A DNA stretch of 64,000 nt from Arcticibacter sp045629565 (GCF_045629565.1 NZ_JAZQRL010000093.1:26169-90168), one strand, 5' to 3'. Positions 51,041-60,048 are shown, numbered from the stretch's first letter. Notes: generated by a model from the letters alone, not told the origin. Program-made: numbers and translations.

Positions 51041-51250
51041 TCGGCATCAAAATGAAGATCGTCTATTCTAGTTAGTTATGTGAAAATACGTGCAATTTAT
51101 TACAGGATTTGAGAAATACTTGTACATTCGTCAAGTTATTGAAAATATCGTCGCCTTATCTTTTTTATCGTTACTTATAGCCCTAATTATAAAAAAGGCC
51201 AGAATCCAGTGTTGAAGAGACGTTTTCTGCGAATCACTTATTAATACATA

Positions 51251-52723
51251 ATGAAATATTTCAACATTAAAATGCTACTAGCAGGCGTGCTCCTAGCTTT
51301 CGGAACAACAATGGTGTCTAGCTGTAAAAAAGACGAATTCAAAGAGGCAGTCGACGTCGATAAGATTGCGACTAATAAAGGCCTATCGCCAATGAAATTT
51401 GCTGGAGATGGGAGGTTTGACCTACTTGGATGTGGATATGATATAACAGGCAGGTTTGCACATCCGATCTCAGGACGATCAGAAGTTGTTAATACAGAGA
51501 GATTATTTGCGGATAATAACGATAATATTAGGCGAAACCTATCATCTAGTACGGATTATGAACAATTCTTCGGTAGCAATGCTTCTGAGTTTATAAACAA
51601 CTTAACTCAAAAATACAATTTGAATGTTTCTGGTATCGCTAAGTGGGTAGGTTTTAAAGCTGAAGTTAAAAGTACATTTACAAACAATGATTCAGTCACC
51701 TCTAAGCATGCTTACGCGAAAATTTCTAAGAATATTCGCAGAAAGCAGTTTGCCTTTACGGTGAGCACAGAGTTGTTAAGATCACAATATTTGAACGACA
51801 AATTCATACAAGATGTAGAAACAAGGACACCCGCAGATCTCGTGGCACTGTACGGTACTCACGTGTTAGCGGATATCACGTTGGGGGGGAAGCTGGACGT
51901 ACAATACCGATCAGAAACTAATAGTTCTCGGAGACTAGACGCTGTTATCGCAGGTGCTGTTGTCAACGGGATGTGGAAGACATTCTCGTTAGATGTTGAT
52001 GTTAATTACAAGCATGAAGAGCTCCTTTCGAACTTTAATCAAACGCTGCAATACAGTACTGTAGGTGGGGACATCTCCCGCAGTTTAAACGGAGAAATAA
52101 ATCTCGATAATTCTGTACCTGCCATTAATATCGCCAACTGGGAAAGTGGCCTCAATGATTCCAATGTTGCGCTAATTGAAATAGGTCAGAATGGCTTTAT
52201 TCCTTTGTGGGAATTTATTTCTGATCCAGCTAAGAGAAATGCCGTAGAGGCCTATATTACTCAGTATATCATAAATAACCAACTTGTAATGGGATGGGAA
52301 CTCTTGAATGTTTATGAATATTATCATCAAAGAAATAATGATCACTACTTTACGACTGGGAGATATCTTGACAGCGACTCTTGGTGGAGATTTCAAGGCG
52401 AGAAGTTTAGAGCACTTAAAGATCAAGCTCCCGGATCGATTCCCGCTTATCGGTACTATGCAACAAAGGTTATGGATCATGTGATTCTGGTAGATCTAAC
52501 ACATCCGCTGCAGAATCCGTCTTATTGGAATGACGGAGGCGAGATAGTTTTTTATGTATATCCAAACCAAGTTTCAGGTACAATTCCGGTCTATCAATAC
52601 TACGACGATAAAGGCAGAGATCACATCTTAGCTGCAGCCACAAATATCGAACTTATAAGTTATCTAAACAGGACAAAAGGATGGGTAAATGAGGGGGTAC
52701 TGTTTTATGCATACCCCAACTAA
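51251..52723 (+). CDS. Surface lipoprotein with MACPF (perforin-like) domain
   Basis: This 490-residue protein has a lipoprotein signal ending at Cys25 (TTMVSSC). KKDEF follows, which resembles the acidic/lysine export signal of surface-exposed Bacteroidota lipoproteins. Residues about 50-340 form a MACPF domain. The signature YGTHVLADITLGG at 201-213 matches Y-G-T-H-x7-G-G, with Val where Phe/Tyr is usual. Two Ser/Asn-rich flanking helical segments could form the membrane-inserting hairpins. Residues 350-490 hold three repeats of the type (V/A)Y(E/R/Q)YY...DH (354, 400 and 447), as in DUF5648. MACPF proteins oligomerise into pores. In Bacteroidales, BSAP lipoproteins of this kind kill related strains. 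The gene lies in a glycan locus between an exporter gene and its decayed copy. Confidence 0.88.
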   Translation: MKYFNIKMLLAGVLLAFGTTMVSSCKKDEFKEAVDVDKIATNKGLSPMKFAGDGRFDLLGCGYDITGRFAHPISGRSEVVNTERLFADNNDNIRRNLSSSTDYEQFFGSNASEFINNLTQKYNLNVSGIAKWVGFKAEVKSTFTNNDSVTSKHAYAKISKNIRRKQFAFTVSTELLRSQYLNDKFIQDVETRTPADLVALYGTHVLADITLGGKLDVQYRSETNSSRRLDAVIAGAVVNGMWKTFSLDVDVNYKHEELLSNFNQTLQYSTVGGDISRSLNGEINLDNSVPAINIANWESGLNDSNVALIEIGQNGFIPLWEFISDPAKRNAVEAYITQYIINNQLVMGWELLNVYEYYHQRNNDHYFTTGRYLDSDSWWRFQGEKFRALKDQAPGSIPAYRYYATKVMDHVILVDLTHPLQNPSYWNDGGEIVFYVYPNQVSGTIPVYQYYDDKGRDHILAAATNIELISYLNRTKGWVNEGVLFYAYPN

Positions 52724-52797
52724 TTAGATTGGTAGGGGACTCTCAGCTGAACAAGTATAAGCGGATTCTCTTGCGAGAACTGATTTCAATGGCGGAA

Positions 52798-52832
52798 GGA
52801 GGTTTATCATAAATATGATTGCCCTCTTTTTT
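52798..52832 (+). terminator. Probable terminator after MACPF gene
   Basis: A GGAGG...ATCAT / ATGAT...CCCTC stem (about 52798-52826) with an AAAT loop and some mismatches is followed by T6. It lies 75 bases after the MACPF stop. Confidence 0.5.
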
Positions 52833-52975
52833 AAAATGTTTTCCTTCTTGATGGCTTGACGATGTTGTTACCTGTTGGTATTCCGGAAGATATTTCTCCG
52901 GAATGCCCAACTTGGTAAGTGATTATAGGGAATTTAAGTTAATTTAAGATATTGATGTAGAGACGATCGGCATTT

Positions 52976-54150
52976 TTATTCCATAAATGTCTGCATTTCT
53001 ACCGAACATCTATAGACACCGTTGTTTTGCAATTAACCCCGCGGGGGGCCCTTCTCTATAAGTCGTCCCGCATCTAATACCAGAACTAGGTCAGCATTTT
53101 GAATAGTGTGAGGCGGTGCGCGATAACGAGGGTAGTTCTGTTGTTCTCCATAAGGTTATTCAGAGCTTCCTGTACCAGCTTTTTAGATTCGGTATCAAGA
53201 ACTGAGGTCGCTTCGTCAAGCAACATGGTTGATGAAATCTTCAGAACAGCGTCGGCTATTGATTTTTTTAGGGCCTCCTGACAAGTTTATTCCCTCTATC
53301 CCCGATATTGGTTTGATAGTTATTTTCGGTATTCATGATAAAATCGTGGGAATAGCAATGCGTGCTGTGGCTTCCACGGCTTGTGAAGTAGCGTCTGGTT
53401 TTCCGAAGGCGATGTTATTGAAGATGGAATCCTTAAAGAGGATGGATTTCTGGTTGACAAAGCCAGGTCGTGTGCGTAAGAAGTCCACGTTTGTTTTTTT
53501 AATATCGACGTCATCGAAAATTGATGGTTTTGCTCTGTGGTTCGATGAAAACGGCGAATCAAGTCCATCACGGTTGATTTGCCCCCCCGAAGGGCCGGCA
53601 ACTGTTTTACAAGACGCTCAATAAAATTGCTGATATAGGAATAGATAGCATCGAAAAGAATGCCAGTTTAGAGATGTAAAACAAAGTCACAAGGTATGCA
53701 ATAAGCTAGAACGGCTCCCGAAGATCACCTGGAGCGTGCCATTGACGGTAAACTGCACAACCTGAACATTGTTGGTGTCCTTTTCTTTCGTTGTTAAAAA
53801 AACCAAGGTGCATGTCCACTACATTATTGAATACAGCTTTGCGGATGTTCGATAGCGTATGGATCATTTTCCATGATCCTTTGTGAGAGGTATTTAAATA
53901 CGTTACTCAGGAAGAATCGATACAGCGATCACAACACAGATAAACAGAAAGGCTCCGTAGGTTGATACGCTCTGTTAATGTCCTGCGAGTAGTAGTTGAA
54001 GTTGCCCATCACGTTCCAAAGGCTATCAGGCTTGGCATATACTTCTGAGCTGCCGGAGGTATTGAAAAGGAACGTCAGTGAAGGTACGATCAACGCAAGG
54101 TTCAGTGTGTTGAATGCTACGAATGATAGTAGGAGGAAATATGTCTTCAT
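52976..54150 (-). pseudogene. Decayed duplicate of the MsbA-type ABC exporter
   Basis: Homology to the intact gene at 48961-50781 covers both ends. The 5' part (54150 downward) encodes MKTYFLLLSF then FNTLNLALIVPSLTFLFNTSG and DSLWNVMGNFNYYSQ, with about 20 residues deleted after residue 10. The 3' part (52976-53600) matches the ATPase domain through Walker A to the stop. The middle of the permease and part of the ATPase domain are missing at about 53600, and several frameshifts break the frame. The upstream 40 bases are also similar to those of the intact gene. It is a degenerate direct duplicate. Confidence 0.9.
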
Positions 54151-54253
54151 CTATTCGGCTTATCTGCAAAGTGTTAAAAATGAGCCGGATTGAAGTGCTG
54201 GGGGATGTCGATGGAAAGCTTGTATAAATTAAATCTCTGACTCTTTTTTTCCA

Positions 54254-55015
54254 TTAGATGTTATGTGAAAGTTTATTTCTGAGCTTTTTTACCAGAAAAC
54301 GTACGTATGTAGTGAATCCCAGATTACGCTTGATCAGTTTGCTTTGGTCGAGATAGAAGTTTACGTCTATGGCACTGGAAGAAGCACCGGCGAGGGAGAA
54401 GTCTGCAATTACATATGGGAAGAACTGAAAACTGAATTGTTTGTCAGACCATAGTTGTATGTTCAGTACCCAATCTGCTGCCAAAGGATATCTTAAATTA
54501 TAATTGTACTTTTTAAAGGCCTTTTTTGGATAAAGAATAGCTTGGTGACAGATTGTTTCTTTCGAAAGTCTGTATGTGGTATATTCTTTTCTGCTGGTTG
54601 CTTTTCCATTATAAGCCATGTCCCCGTAATAGATGGAGTATGGGTTTACTAGTCTCATACACATTTGGGAAAACCCTTTTAATAGTTTATCGTCTGCACC
54701 AATAAAATAGATCCAGTCACCCGAGGCCTTCTGTATGGCTTTATTCATGGCGTCATAGATGCCCTGATCCGGACTGCTTTGCCAGTAGCTAATGTGAGTG
54801 TCATACTCTTTTATAATCTTAAGGGTTGAATCTCCGCTTAAGCCATCAAAGACTAAAAGTTCTATATTTTTATACTGCTGATTGATAATCGAAAGCAGAC
54901 AGGTGCGTAAACAGGCTTCTGCGTTTAGCGTGACAATGACAATGCTGACGAGAGGTTTTGCTGGATCAGATGGGTAATGTTGCTCCCGGCTTCCTCCTGT
55001 TGGATATGTAATCAT
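54254..55015 (-). CDS. Glycosyltransferase family 2 protein
   Basis: From the ATG at 55013-55015 the protein has 253 residues. The GT-A start reads PLVSIVIVTLNAEACLRTCL, with a DGLSGDSTLKII block and the metal motif FIGADDKLL near residue 105. MNKAIQKASGDWIYF precedes it. The upstream ATG at 55108 would overlap the divergent gene starting at 55107 and adds a non-family N-terminus. The product is probably a side-chain sugar transferase of the surface glycan. Confidence 0.86.
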   Translation of the reverse strand: MITYPTGGSREQHYPSDPAKPLVSIVIVTLNAEACLRTCLLSIINQQYKNIELLVFDGLSGDSTLKIIKEYDTHISYWQSSPDQGIYDAMNKAIQKASGDWIYFIGADDKLLKGFSQMCMRLVNPYSIYYGDMAYNGKATSRKEYTTYRLSKETICHQAILYPKKAFKKYNYNLRYPLAADWVLNIQLWSDKQFSFQFFPYVIADFSLAGASSSAIDVNFYLDQSKLIKRNLGFTTYVRFLVKKLRNKLSHNI

Positions 55016-55106
55016 AAGTACATTGAATAAGCGCAAAATTAAGTATTCTACGGTTATAAGTATATTTGGCTCACAACGGTAAAATAAAATTCGAATTCCC
55101 CCACAC

Positions 55107-56216
55107 ATGCCAGCTGATCTTACGAAGCGAATAGATATTATTATTCCCTCCTTTCGGATGGAGGAGCATTTGCTTATGCAGATTTTAAATTTGCCTTCTC
55201 CAGCTGGCTTCAGGGCAAATTATATTTTAATCTGTGACAACCCGCAGGTGAAGGTTCCTCCTGCTATACAAAGTTTGGCTGATGAGGGGAGTATCAGGCT
55301 TTTGGTGAACGAAGTTAATAGAGGCCCCTCTTATACACGTAATAGGGGGATAGAGGAAGGCAAAAGTCAATGGATCTTATTTCTGGATGATGATATCGTG
55401 CCGTCACAGGATTTATTGAGTGCTTACTCCCAGGCAATTAAAGCTCATCCCGACTGCCTGGGTTTTGTAGGCGTTACGGAGTTTCCGGAACCGTTTAATG
55501 ACGTTACCAATGCACTGGATTTAAATGGTGCTGTTGGCTTCTTCAAAATGAGCAGGTTTAAAAAAGAACAAGCCTGGGCTCCGACTGCGAATTTGATGCT
55601 TAACAGGTCTTTGCTCGGAGATCGGCGTTTTCGTGAGGAGTTGACTCTTGGAGGTGAAGATGTGGAGCTGATGACAAGGAATAGTCAGGATAATGGTAAG
55701 CGTTACCTTAGTTTGCCCGATGCTGTCGTTTGCCATCCATGGTGGAATGAAGGAAAAAGCCAGGTTAGAAGAATGTTTCGATATGGTTACGGTAACGCAA
55801 CTATTCTGCAGCTGCCTCATATTAGAACGTATAGTTGTCTCGACTTTTCCACTACCATTGAGACGCTTTTTGGCTTGGTGCTCCTAACCCCTTTTATGCT
55901 AATCGGAGGAATTCATTTCGGAACGGTTTTAACTCTTTTTGGGATCGTTCTAGCAGCAGAACTTATTACAAATGCGGCCCGATCAATAACCGTTTCGCAA
56001 AAAGTTAGTCCTGCGCTGATTTGGCAAATGATGCTGCACAAGAATGCGCAAGAGCTTGGTTTCTTTTATGCGCTGTTGAGGCAAAGGAGATTTCTGTCGA
56101 TGTGTAGAATGATCGACTTTGGTTTTAAAAAGGCCTATCCAAGTCCTTTTCGACTGAACAGATGGAAGATTGTGAAGCTTACGGTGACGATGCTGTTATT
56201 GCTTATGTTATTTTAG
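55107..56216 (+). CDS. Glycosyltransferase family 2 protein with C-terminal membrane segments
   Basis: This 369-residue protein has the GT-A domain RIDIIIPSFRMEEHL, NRGPSYTRNRGIEEGKSQW and the metal motif FLDDDIVPS near residue 98. LTLGGEDVELMTR is the acceptor/base loop near residue 180. From about 250 to 300 there are hydrophobic segments (LFGLVLLTPFMLIGG and TVLTLFGIVLAAELI), then an amphipathic and a last hydrophobic tail. It is membrane-bound, like other lipid-linked-glycan transferases. It is divergent from the GT2 at 54254. Confidence 0.87.
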   Translation: MPADLTKRIDIIIPSFRMEEHLLMQILNLPSPAGFRANYILICDNPQVKVPPAIQSLADEGSIRLLVNEVNRGPSYTRNRGIEEGKSQWILFLDDDIVPSQDLLSAYSQAIKAHPDCLGFVGVTEFPEPFNDVTNALDLNGAVGFFKMSRFKKEQAWAPTANLMLNRSLLGDRRFREELTLGGEDVELMTRNSQDNGKRYLSLPDAVVCHPWWNEGKSQVRRMFRYGYGNATILQLPHIRTYSCLDFSTTIETLFGLVLLTPFMLIGGIHFGTVLTLFGIVLAAELITNAARSITVSQKVSPALIWQMMLHKNAQELGFFYALLRQRRFLSMCRMIDFGFKKAYPSPFRLNRWKIVKLTVTMLLLLMLF

Positions 56217-56229
56217 CGGATCTTTTAAG

Positions 56230-56260
56230 AGTACTAGCTGAACTCATCGCAGCTAGTACT
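56230..56260. terminator. Convergent hairpin
   Basis: AGTACTAGCTG (56230-56240) pairs perfectly with CAGCTAGTACT (56250-56260) around a 9-base loop. It lies between convergent glycosyltransferase genes. A T run is lacking, so termination would be weak or Rho-linked. Confidence 0.5.
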
Positions 56261-56269
56261 AATGCGTTT

Positions 56270-57112
56270 CTAGGTTAGATTACCCAATCTCGGAATGCGG
56301 TTGTTATTCAAGTACTGGCTAATGCCCTGGCGGCAATAGGTGATTTCTTCTCTCAGCGTTTTCAGCATGCGATGATCATTTTCGGCATGTTTGGATCTGC
56401 AGTATTGAGTATGTGCGATATGGAGCACTACGCCACCCATTTTTAGTACTCTCTTTTTTATCCCGGCGTTAAGCATGCGCACGGCGATCTCCTGATCTTC
56501 TCCGCCCCATCCTTCGAATTCCTCGTTATAACCGTTAACCCTGATGATGTCACTTTTCCAGAAAGCCATATTGCATCCGCGAATGGAATCGATGTCTTTT
56601 TGGTGATAACGATTTGCTAAAAAGTTTCTCAGGGGTTTAATTCTAAGGCTATTGAAGTGGTTGCGGATTCCGGGAGTAAAGATGTTTGCGGTGGTTTTTT
56701 CGCTGGACATCATCATGACTGAGAGTTCGTCGTTCATCAAAACGCGACTGCCTGTGACGAAGGTGCCTTTCCTGGCGATCTGTATGTGGTCTTTAATAAA
56801 ATGTTTATGTAATATAAGATCTCCATCCACCTGGATGATATACGGATATTTTGCCTTGGCAATTGCCTTGTTTCTGATTTTGGCCAGCTGAAATCCTTCA
56901 TCTTTATGCCAAACGTGAATTAGGGGAACTTTGAAAGATTGCTGATGAAGTTTGATTAACTCATAAGTATCCCTTCTGGAACCGTCGTCGGCAATAATCA
57001 CTTCGTCGGGAAGTACAGACAGCCTGGATACACTTAATAAACACAAATTAAGTGCTTCGGCCCAGTTGTAAGTTGAGATAATTAGGGATGTTTTGATTGC
57101 TTCTTTTCTCAT
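56270..57112 (-). CDS. Glycosyltransferase family 2 protein, tandem copy A
   Basis: This 280-residue GT-A protein begins with SLIISTYNWAEALNLCLLSV and IIADDGSRRDTYELI. IIQVDGDLILHKHFI is the DxD-type metal motif near 95, and GYNEEFEGWGGEDQEIAVRM near 205 is a galactosyltransferase-type C-terminal block. It is a close paralogue of the next gene, which lies 1 base upstream in the same direction. Its substrate is unknown. Confidence 0.87.
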   Translation of the reverse strand: MRKEAIKTSLIISTYNWAEALNLCLLSVSRLSVLPDEVIIADDGSRRDTYELIKLHQQSFKVPLIHVWHKDEGFQLAKIRNKAIAKAKYPYIIQVDGDLILHKHFIKDHIQIARKGTFVTGSRVLMNDELSVMMMSSEKTTANIFTPGIRNHFNSLRIKPLRNFLANRYHQKDIDSIRGCNMAFWKSDIIRVNGYNEEFEGWGGEDQEIAVRMLNAGIKKRVLKMGGVVLHIAHTQYCRSKHAENDHRMLKTLREEITYCRQGISQYLNNNRIPRLGNLT

Positions 57113-57113
57113 A

Positions 57114-57905
57114 TTAATTGCAGCTATATCCGTTAGCGCAGAATTTAAGGGTATTCTTTACGGTGTTATCTAATGTTGTTGAATGAAAAGATTCTTGATC
57201 TCTTGCGCTTTCTTCATGATGTAGATGGTACTGTACAGCGCTAAGTTTAACGATTTTCTTTATTATCCGGTTATTAATGAACCGTGCAGCGAGTTCTTCG
57301 TCTTCATGCCCCCATCCTTGCAGGTCGTTATTGTAGCCATTGACCAAAACAAAGTCTGACTTCCAGAAAGCGAGGTTGCTCCCGCGTACGCTTCTGCTGC
57401 GCATTTCCTTACGAATACCCAGAGTTTTGAAAATGGGTAACCGTATCGCATTCAGTCTGTGGTATACTCCTTTTGAAAGAGCATGGAAGCCTGTTTTTCC
57501 GGAACGAATAGTTTCTTCAGTCATCTGTTTGGTAAGACGCGCTCTGGTCCCTCTGACGAACGCGTTTTTCTCGGCTATCTCGAGGTGATCCGATATAAAG
57601 CATGGATGGAGGATAACATCGCCATCTACCTGTATGATATAGACGGACGAGCTTTCTTTTATAGCCTTGTTTAAAATTTCTGTCTTCCTGAATCCTCTAT
57701 CATTATGCCACACATGTATAACTGGGACCGGAAGTGTCTTCTTAAACCTTTCGATAACTTTTCGGGTGTTCTCCCCAGAGCCATCATCGGCGATTATGAC
57801 CTCAGTGGGCAGCATTTTCTGATGTGCTACACTAAGCAGGCATAATTCTAAAGCCTCAGGCCAGTTGTATGTAGATATAATTAATGAAGACGACGGTAGT
57901 GGCAT
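57114..57905 (-). CDS. Glycosyltransferase family 2 protein, tandem copy B
   Basis: This 263-residue paralogue of the protein at 56270 begins SLIISTYNWPEALELCLLSV. It has IIADDGSGENTRKVI, IIQVDGDVILHPCFI and GYNNDLQGWGHEDEELAARF. The stop is 1 base from the start of copy A, which suggests an operon formed by tandem duplication. It is the last gene of the glycan locus. Confidence 0.87.
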   Translation of the reverse strand: MPLPSSSLIISTYNWPEALELCLLSVAHQKMLPTEVIIADDGSGENTRKVIERFKKTLPVPVIHVWHNDRGFRKTEILNKAIKESSSVYIIQVDGDVILHPCFISDHLEIAEKNAFVRGTRARLTKQMTEETIRSGKTGFHALSKGVYHRLNAIRLPIFKTLGIRKEMRSRSVRGSNLAFWKSDFVLVNGYNNDLQGWGHEDEELAARFINNRIIKKIVKLSAVQYHLHHEESARDQESFHSTTLDNTVKNTLKFCANGYSCN

Positions 57906-58532
57906 CTAAAAGCAATTTGTAGTTAATTTCCACAGATATGAACAGTACGGGCTATTTTTAATAAACGCTACAGTTAGTGGCCTCACTTACGCCTGTTTTG
58001 ATTAATATAATATAAGGCGAGGCCTTGGAGATGTATGTTATGCGAAAGTAAATAAAATCTAAGGTATGTGAGGAAATATTATAACATGTCCTGATAATAG
58101 GTCAGGCATGCGTTCTGTTTCAAAGTAAAACACCTTAATTTCAAGTAACTTATTTGTAGCGTTACGAAATCTGTCTTAAAAAAAGTACTGTCTGAGTGAC
58201 CGTATGGCATGTCAGGCAGAGATTCGATCGTCAGTATGGAGTGTGAAATATTATTTACCCTAGAACGAAAAAATATTTACAATAATCTTAGAATGTTGTT
58301 AATGTTGGTGTATTTATCTGTTTGTCAACGTGTTGTACGTGATATTATTGTGTGAGTATAGTGCTAATTTAGCATTAGCTGATGGGTCTTTTGGAAACTC
58401 AAGCAAACCAAATGCACATAATTCTGTTTTAATTGGACAAAGTGGTATAGAGTTTGACTATTTGGCTTTATATTTATTTTTGTTAAAATTGCACAATTAA
58501 AAATTTGTTTAACCTTAAAACAAACTAAAAAC
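57906..58532. other. 627-base intergenic region upstream of the OmpA-family gene
   Basis: No ORF, RNA gene or repeat of note was recognised. There are small inverted repeats such as GCTAAT/ATTAGC near 58360. The region ends in the OmpA gene promoter at 58453-58482. Its length is unusual beside the compact core genes, so an unrecognised small RNA is possible. Confidence 0.5.
58453..58482 (+). promoter_or_regulatory. Promoter of the OmpA-family gene
   Basis: TTTG (58453-58456), an 18-base spacer and TATTTTTG (58475-58482) match the consensus. The ATG is 50 bases after the -7 box. Confidence 0.65.
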
Positions 58533-59804
58533 ATGAATTATTCTACAATTAAGAAAGTTGTTGCTAGTTCGCTGTTGTCAGTTGCTACATTAGCAGCTAC
58601 TGCACAGGAAACTACGACTACTTCAACATCTGCTGCCACGGTGTTTGGCGGGAGATCTCAGTACAGAACATGGTCAATCGGAGTTAACGGCGGTGTTTTA
58701 GCACCAGTTATTCCTTTCGGAACCAACGATTACAATGACTGGGACGCTAACTTCGGTTACGGTCTTTTCATTAAGAAACAATTAGCTCCTTCTTTCGCAT
58801 TGAAATTAGATGCGCACAGAGGTAAATTGAGCGGAACTTATGATACTAACGACGGAAGAACTCCAATTGGCGGAAGATCTCCAGAGTTTGAAACTGATTT
58901 AGACTATGCAGTATCTTTAAAAGGTGTTGTTAACGTTGGAACAGTTTCTTTCTTAAGCAGACAGAAAAATGTTGGATTCTTCGTTCAGGCGGGTGCTGGT
59001 TTGACAGGTTATTCTCCTGATGCAAATGACAGAACTGAATTGTTTATCCCTGTAGGTGCTGGTATTAACTTCAAATTAGGAGAAGTTGTTGCCTTCAACT
59101 TAGGATATGACATGAACTTCCTTGATGCTGACAACTTAGACGGAACTTGGGCTAACGGTGCATCTAACAAAGACAAATGGTCTTATGGATATGCTGGTCT
59201 TGAGTTTACTTTAGGTAACAAATCAAAACCAAGCCTTCAGTGGTCAAACCCTGTTGCTTTAATGTATGATGAATTGAAAGATCCTACATTACGTCAGGAA
59301 GTTGAAGCTTTAAAGACTCGCGTAAGCACTTTAGAGAACACTGTGAACCAACTTTCTGCTGATGCTGACGGTGATGGCGTATCTGACAGATTCGACAAAT
59401 GCCCAGGAACTCCTGCAGGTACTGTTGTTGACGGAGCTGGTTGTCCTCTAGTAATTCCTACTGCTGATACTGCAGCTGCAGGACAGTATGGAACTATCCA
59501 GTTTGAGTTTGATAGCTCAGTATTGAAGACTTCTTCTTACCCTACTTTGGATAAGGTTTCTTCTGACTTAAGAGCTAACTCTTCTATAGTATTATCTTTA
59601 GAAGGTCATGCTTCAGCTGAAGGTTCTGACGAGTACAACATGAGCTTATCAAGAGACAGAGCTAACTCTGTAAAAACTTACTTAGTAAACTCTGGTGTTG
59701 ACGCAAACCGTTTAACTGTTAAGGCTTACGGTGAAAGCCGTCCAATTGCTTCAAACACAACTGAAGAAGGCCGCATGCAGAATCGTCGTGTTGAGATTAA
59801 ATAA
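58533..59804 (+). CDS. OmpA-family outer membrane protein
   Basis: This 423-residue protein has a signal peptide (about 1-24, LSVATLAATAQ) and an outer-membrane beta-barrel (about 40-235). A coiled helix follows (about 250-275, EVEALKTRVSTLENTVNQLS), then one thrombospondin type 3 calcium motif DADGDGVSDRFDKCPG. The C-terminal OmpA peptidoglycan-binding domain (about 310-423) has LEGHASAEGSDEYNMSLSRD and NRRVEIK. Codon use is strongly biased, which suggests high expression. It is monocistronic with its own promoter and terminator. Confidence 0.95.
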   Translation: MNYSTIKKVVASSLLSVATLAATAQETTTTSTSAATVFGGRSQYRTWSIGVNGGVLAPVIPFGTNDYNDWDANFGYGLFIKKQLAPSFALKLDAHRGKLSGTYDTNDGRTPIGGRSPEFETDLDYAVSLKGVVNVGTVSFLSRQKNVGFFVQAGAGLTGYSPDANDRTELFIPVGAGINFKLGEVVAFNLGYDMNFLDADNLDGTWANGASNKDKWSYGYAGLEFTLGNKSKPSLQWSNPVALMYDELKDPTLRQEVEALKTRVSTLENTVNQLSADADGDGVSDRFDKCPGTPAGTVVDGAGCPLVIPTADTAAAGQYGTIQFEFDSSVLKTSSYPTLDKVSSDLRANSSIVLSLEGHASAEGSDEYNMSLSRDRANSVKTYLVNSGVDANRLTVKAYGESRPIASNTTEEGRMQNRRVEIK

Positions 59805-59839
59805 TCTTTGATAATATAGTATTTAAGCATATTATCGGA

Positions 59840-59869
59840 AGAGGGTCCCATTAAGGACCCTCTTTTTTT
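59840..59869 (+). terminator. Intrinsic terminator after the OmpA-family gene
   Basis: AGAGGGTCC (59840-59848) and GGACCCTCT (59855-59863) form a perfect 9-bp stem with a 6-base loop, followed by T6. Confidence 0.95.
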
Positions 59870-59909
59870 GTGGAGTAGGTTTCGCTTATATTTTTATTAA
59901 ATTTGCTTT

Positions 59910-60047
59910 ATGTATTTCTTTAGGAAAAATGATCCGGACCGGCCTCAGAGTTTCAATTTGAAGGTAATGCATTTTATTAATGCGACTGCTATTCTGTTGT
60001 TTGCATTGGGAATACTTTATAAGATTATTGACTGGTATATATTATAG
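59910..60047 (+). CDS. 45-aa membrane mini-protein
   Basis: An ATG at 59910 opens 45 codons. The N-terminal half is polar (MYFFRKNDPDRPQSFNLKVM). A single hydrophobic helix follows (NATAILLFALGILYKIIDWY), the pattern of a small single-pass membrane protein. The stop is 1 base before the ridA start, so the two genes look coupled. TAAATTTG at 59898-59905 is a -7 box that would start transcription at or near this ATG. Small proteins of this shape occur in Bacteroidota, but I cannot name it with certainty. Confidence 0.6.
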   Translation: MYFFRKNDPDRPQSFNLKVMHFINATAILLFALGILYKIIDWYIL

Positions 60048-60048
60048 T

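Larger units (their letters stand above)
50782..51250. other. Gap between ABC exporter and MACPF gene
   Basis: This 469-base region contains the ABC exporter promoter box, the integrase-like fragment at 50915-51040, and AT-rich sequence without a clear promoter for the MACPF gene. TATCTTTT at 51157-51164 is a one-mismatch -7 candidate with poor -33 spacing. The rest shows nothing I can identify. Confidence 0.5.

Noticed and set aside
52880..52904. Inverted repeat ATTCCGGA/TCCGGAAT thought to match a copy near 50920 as flanking ends of a mobile element
   Set aside because: The left-side sequence matches only in short blocks and is better explained as part of the integrase-like open frame, so paired ends are not supported.
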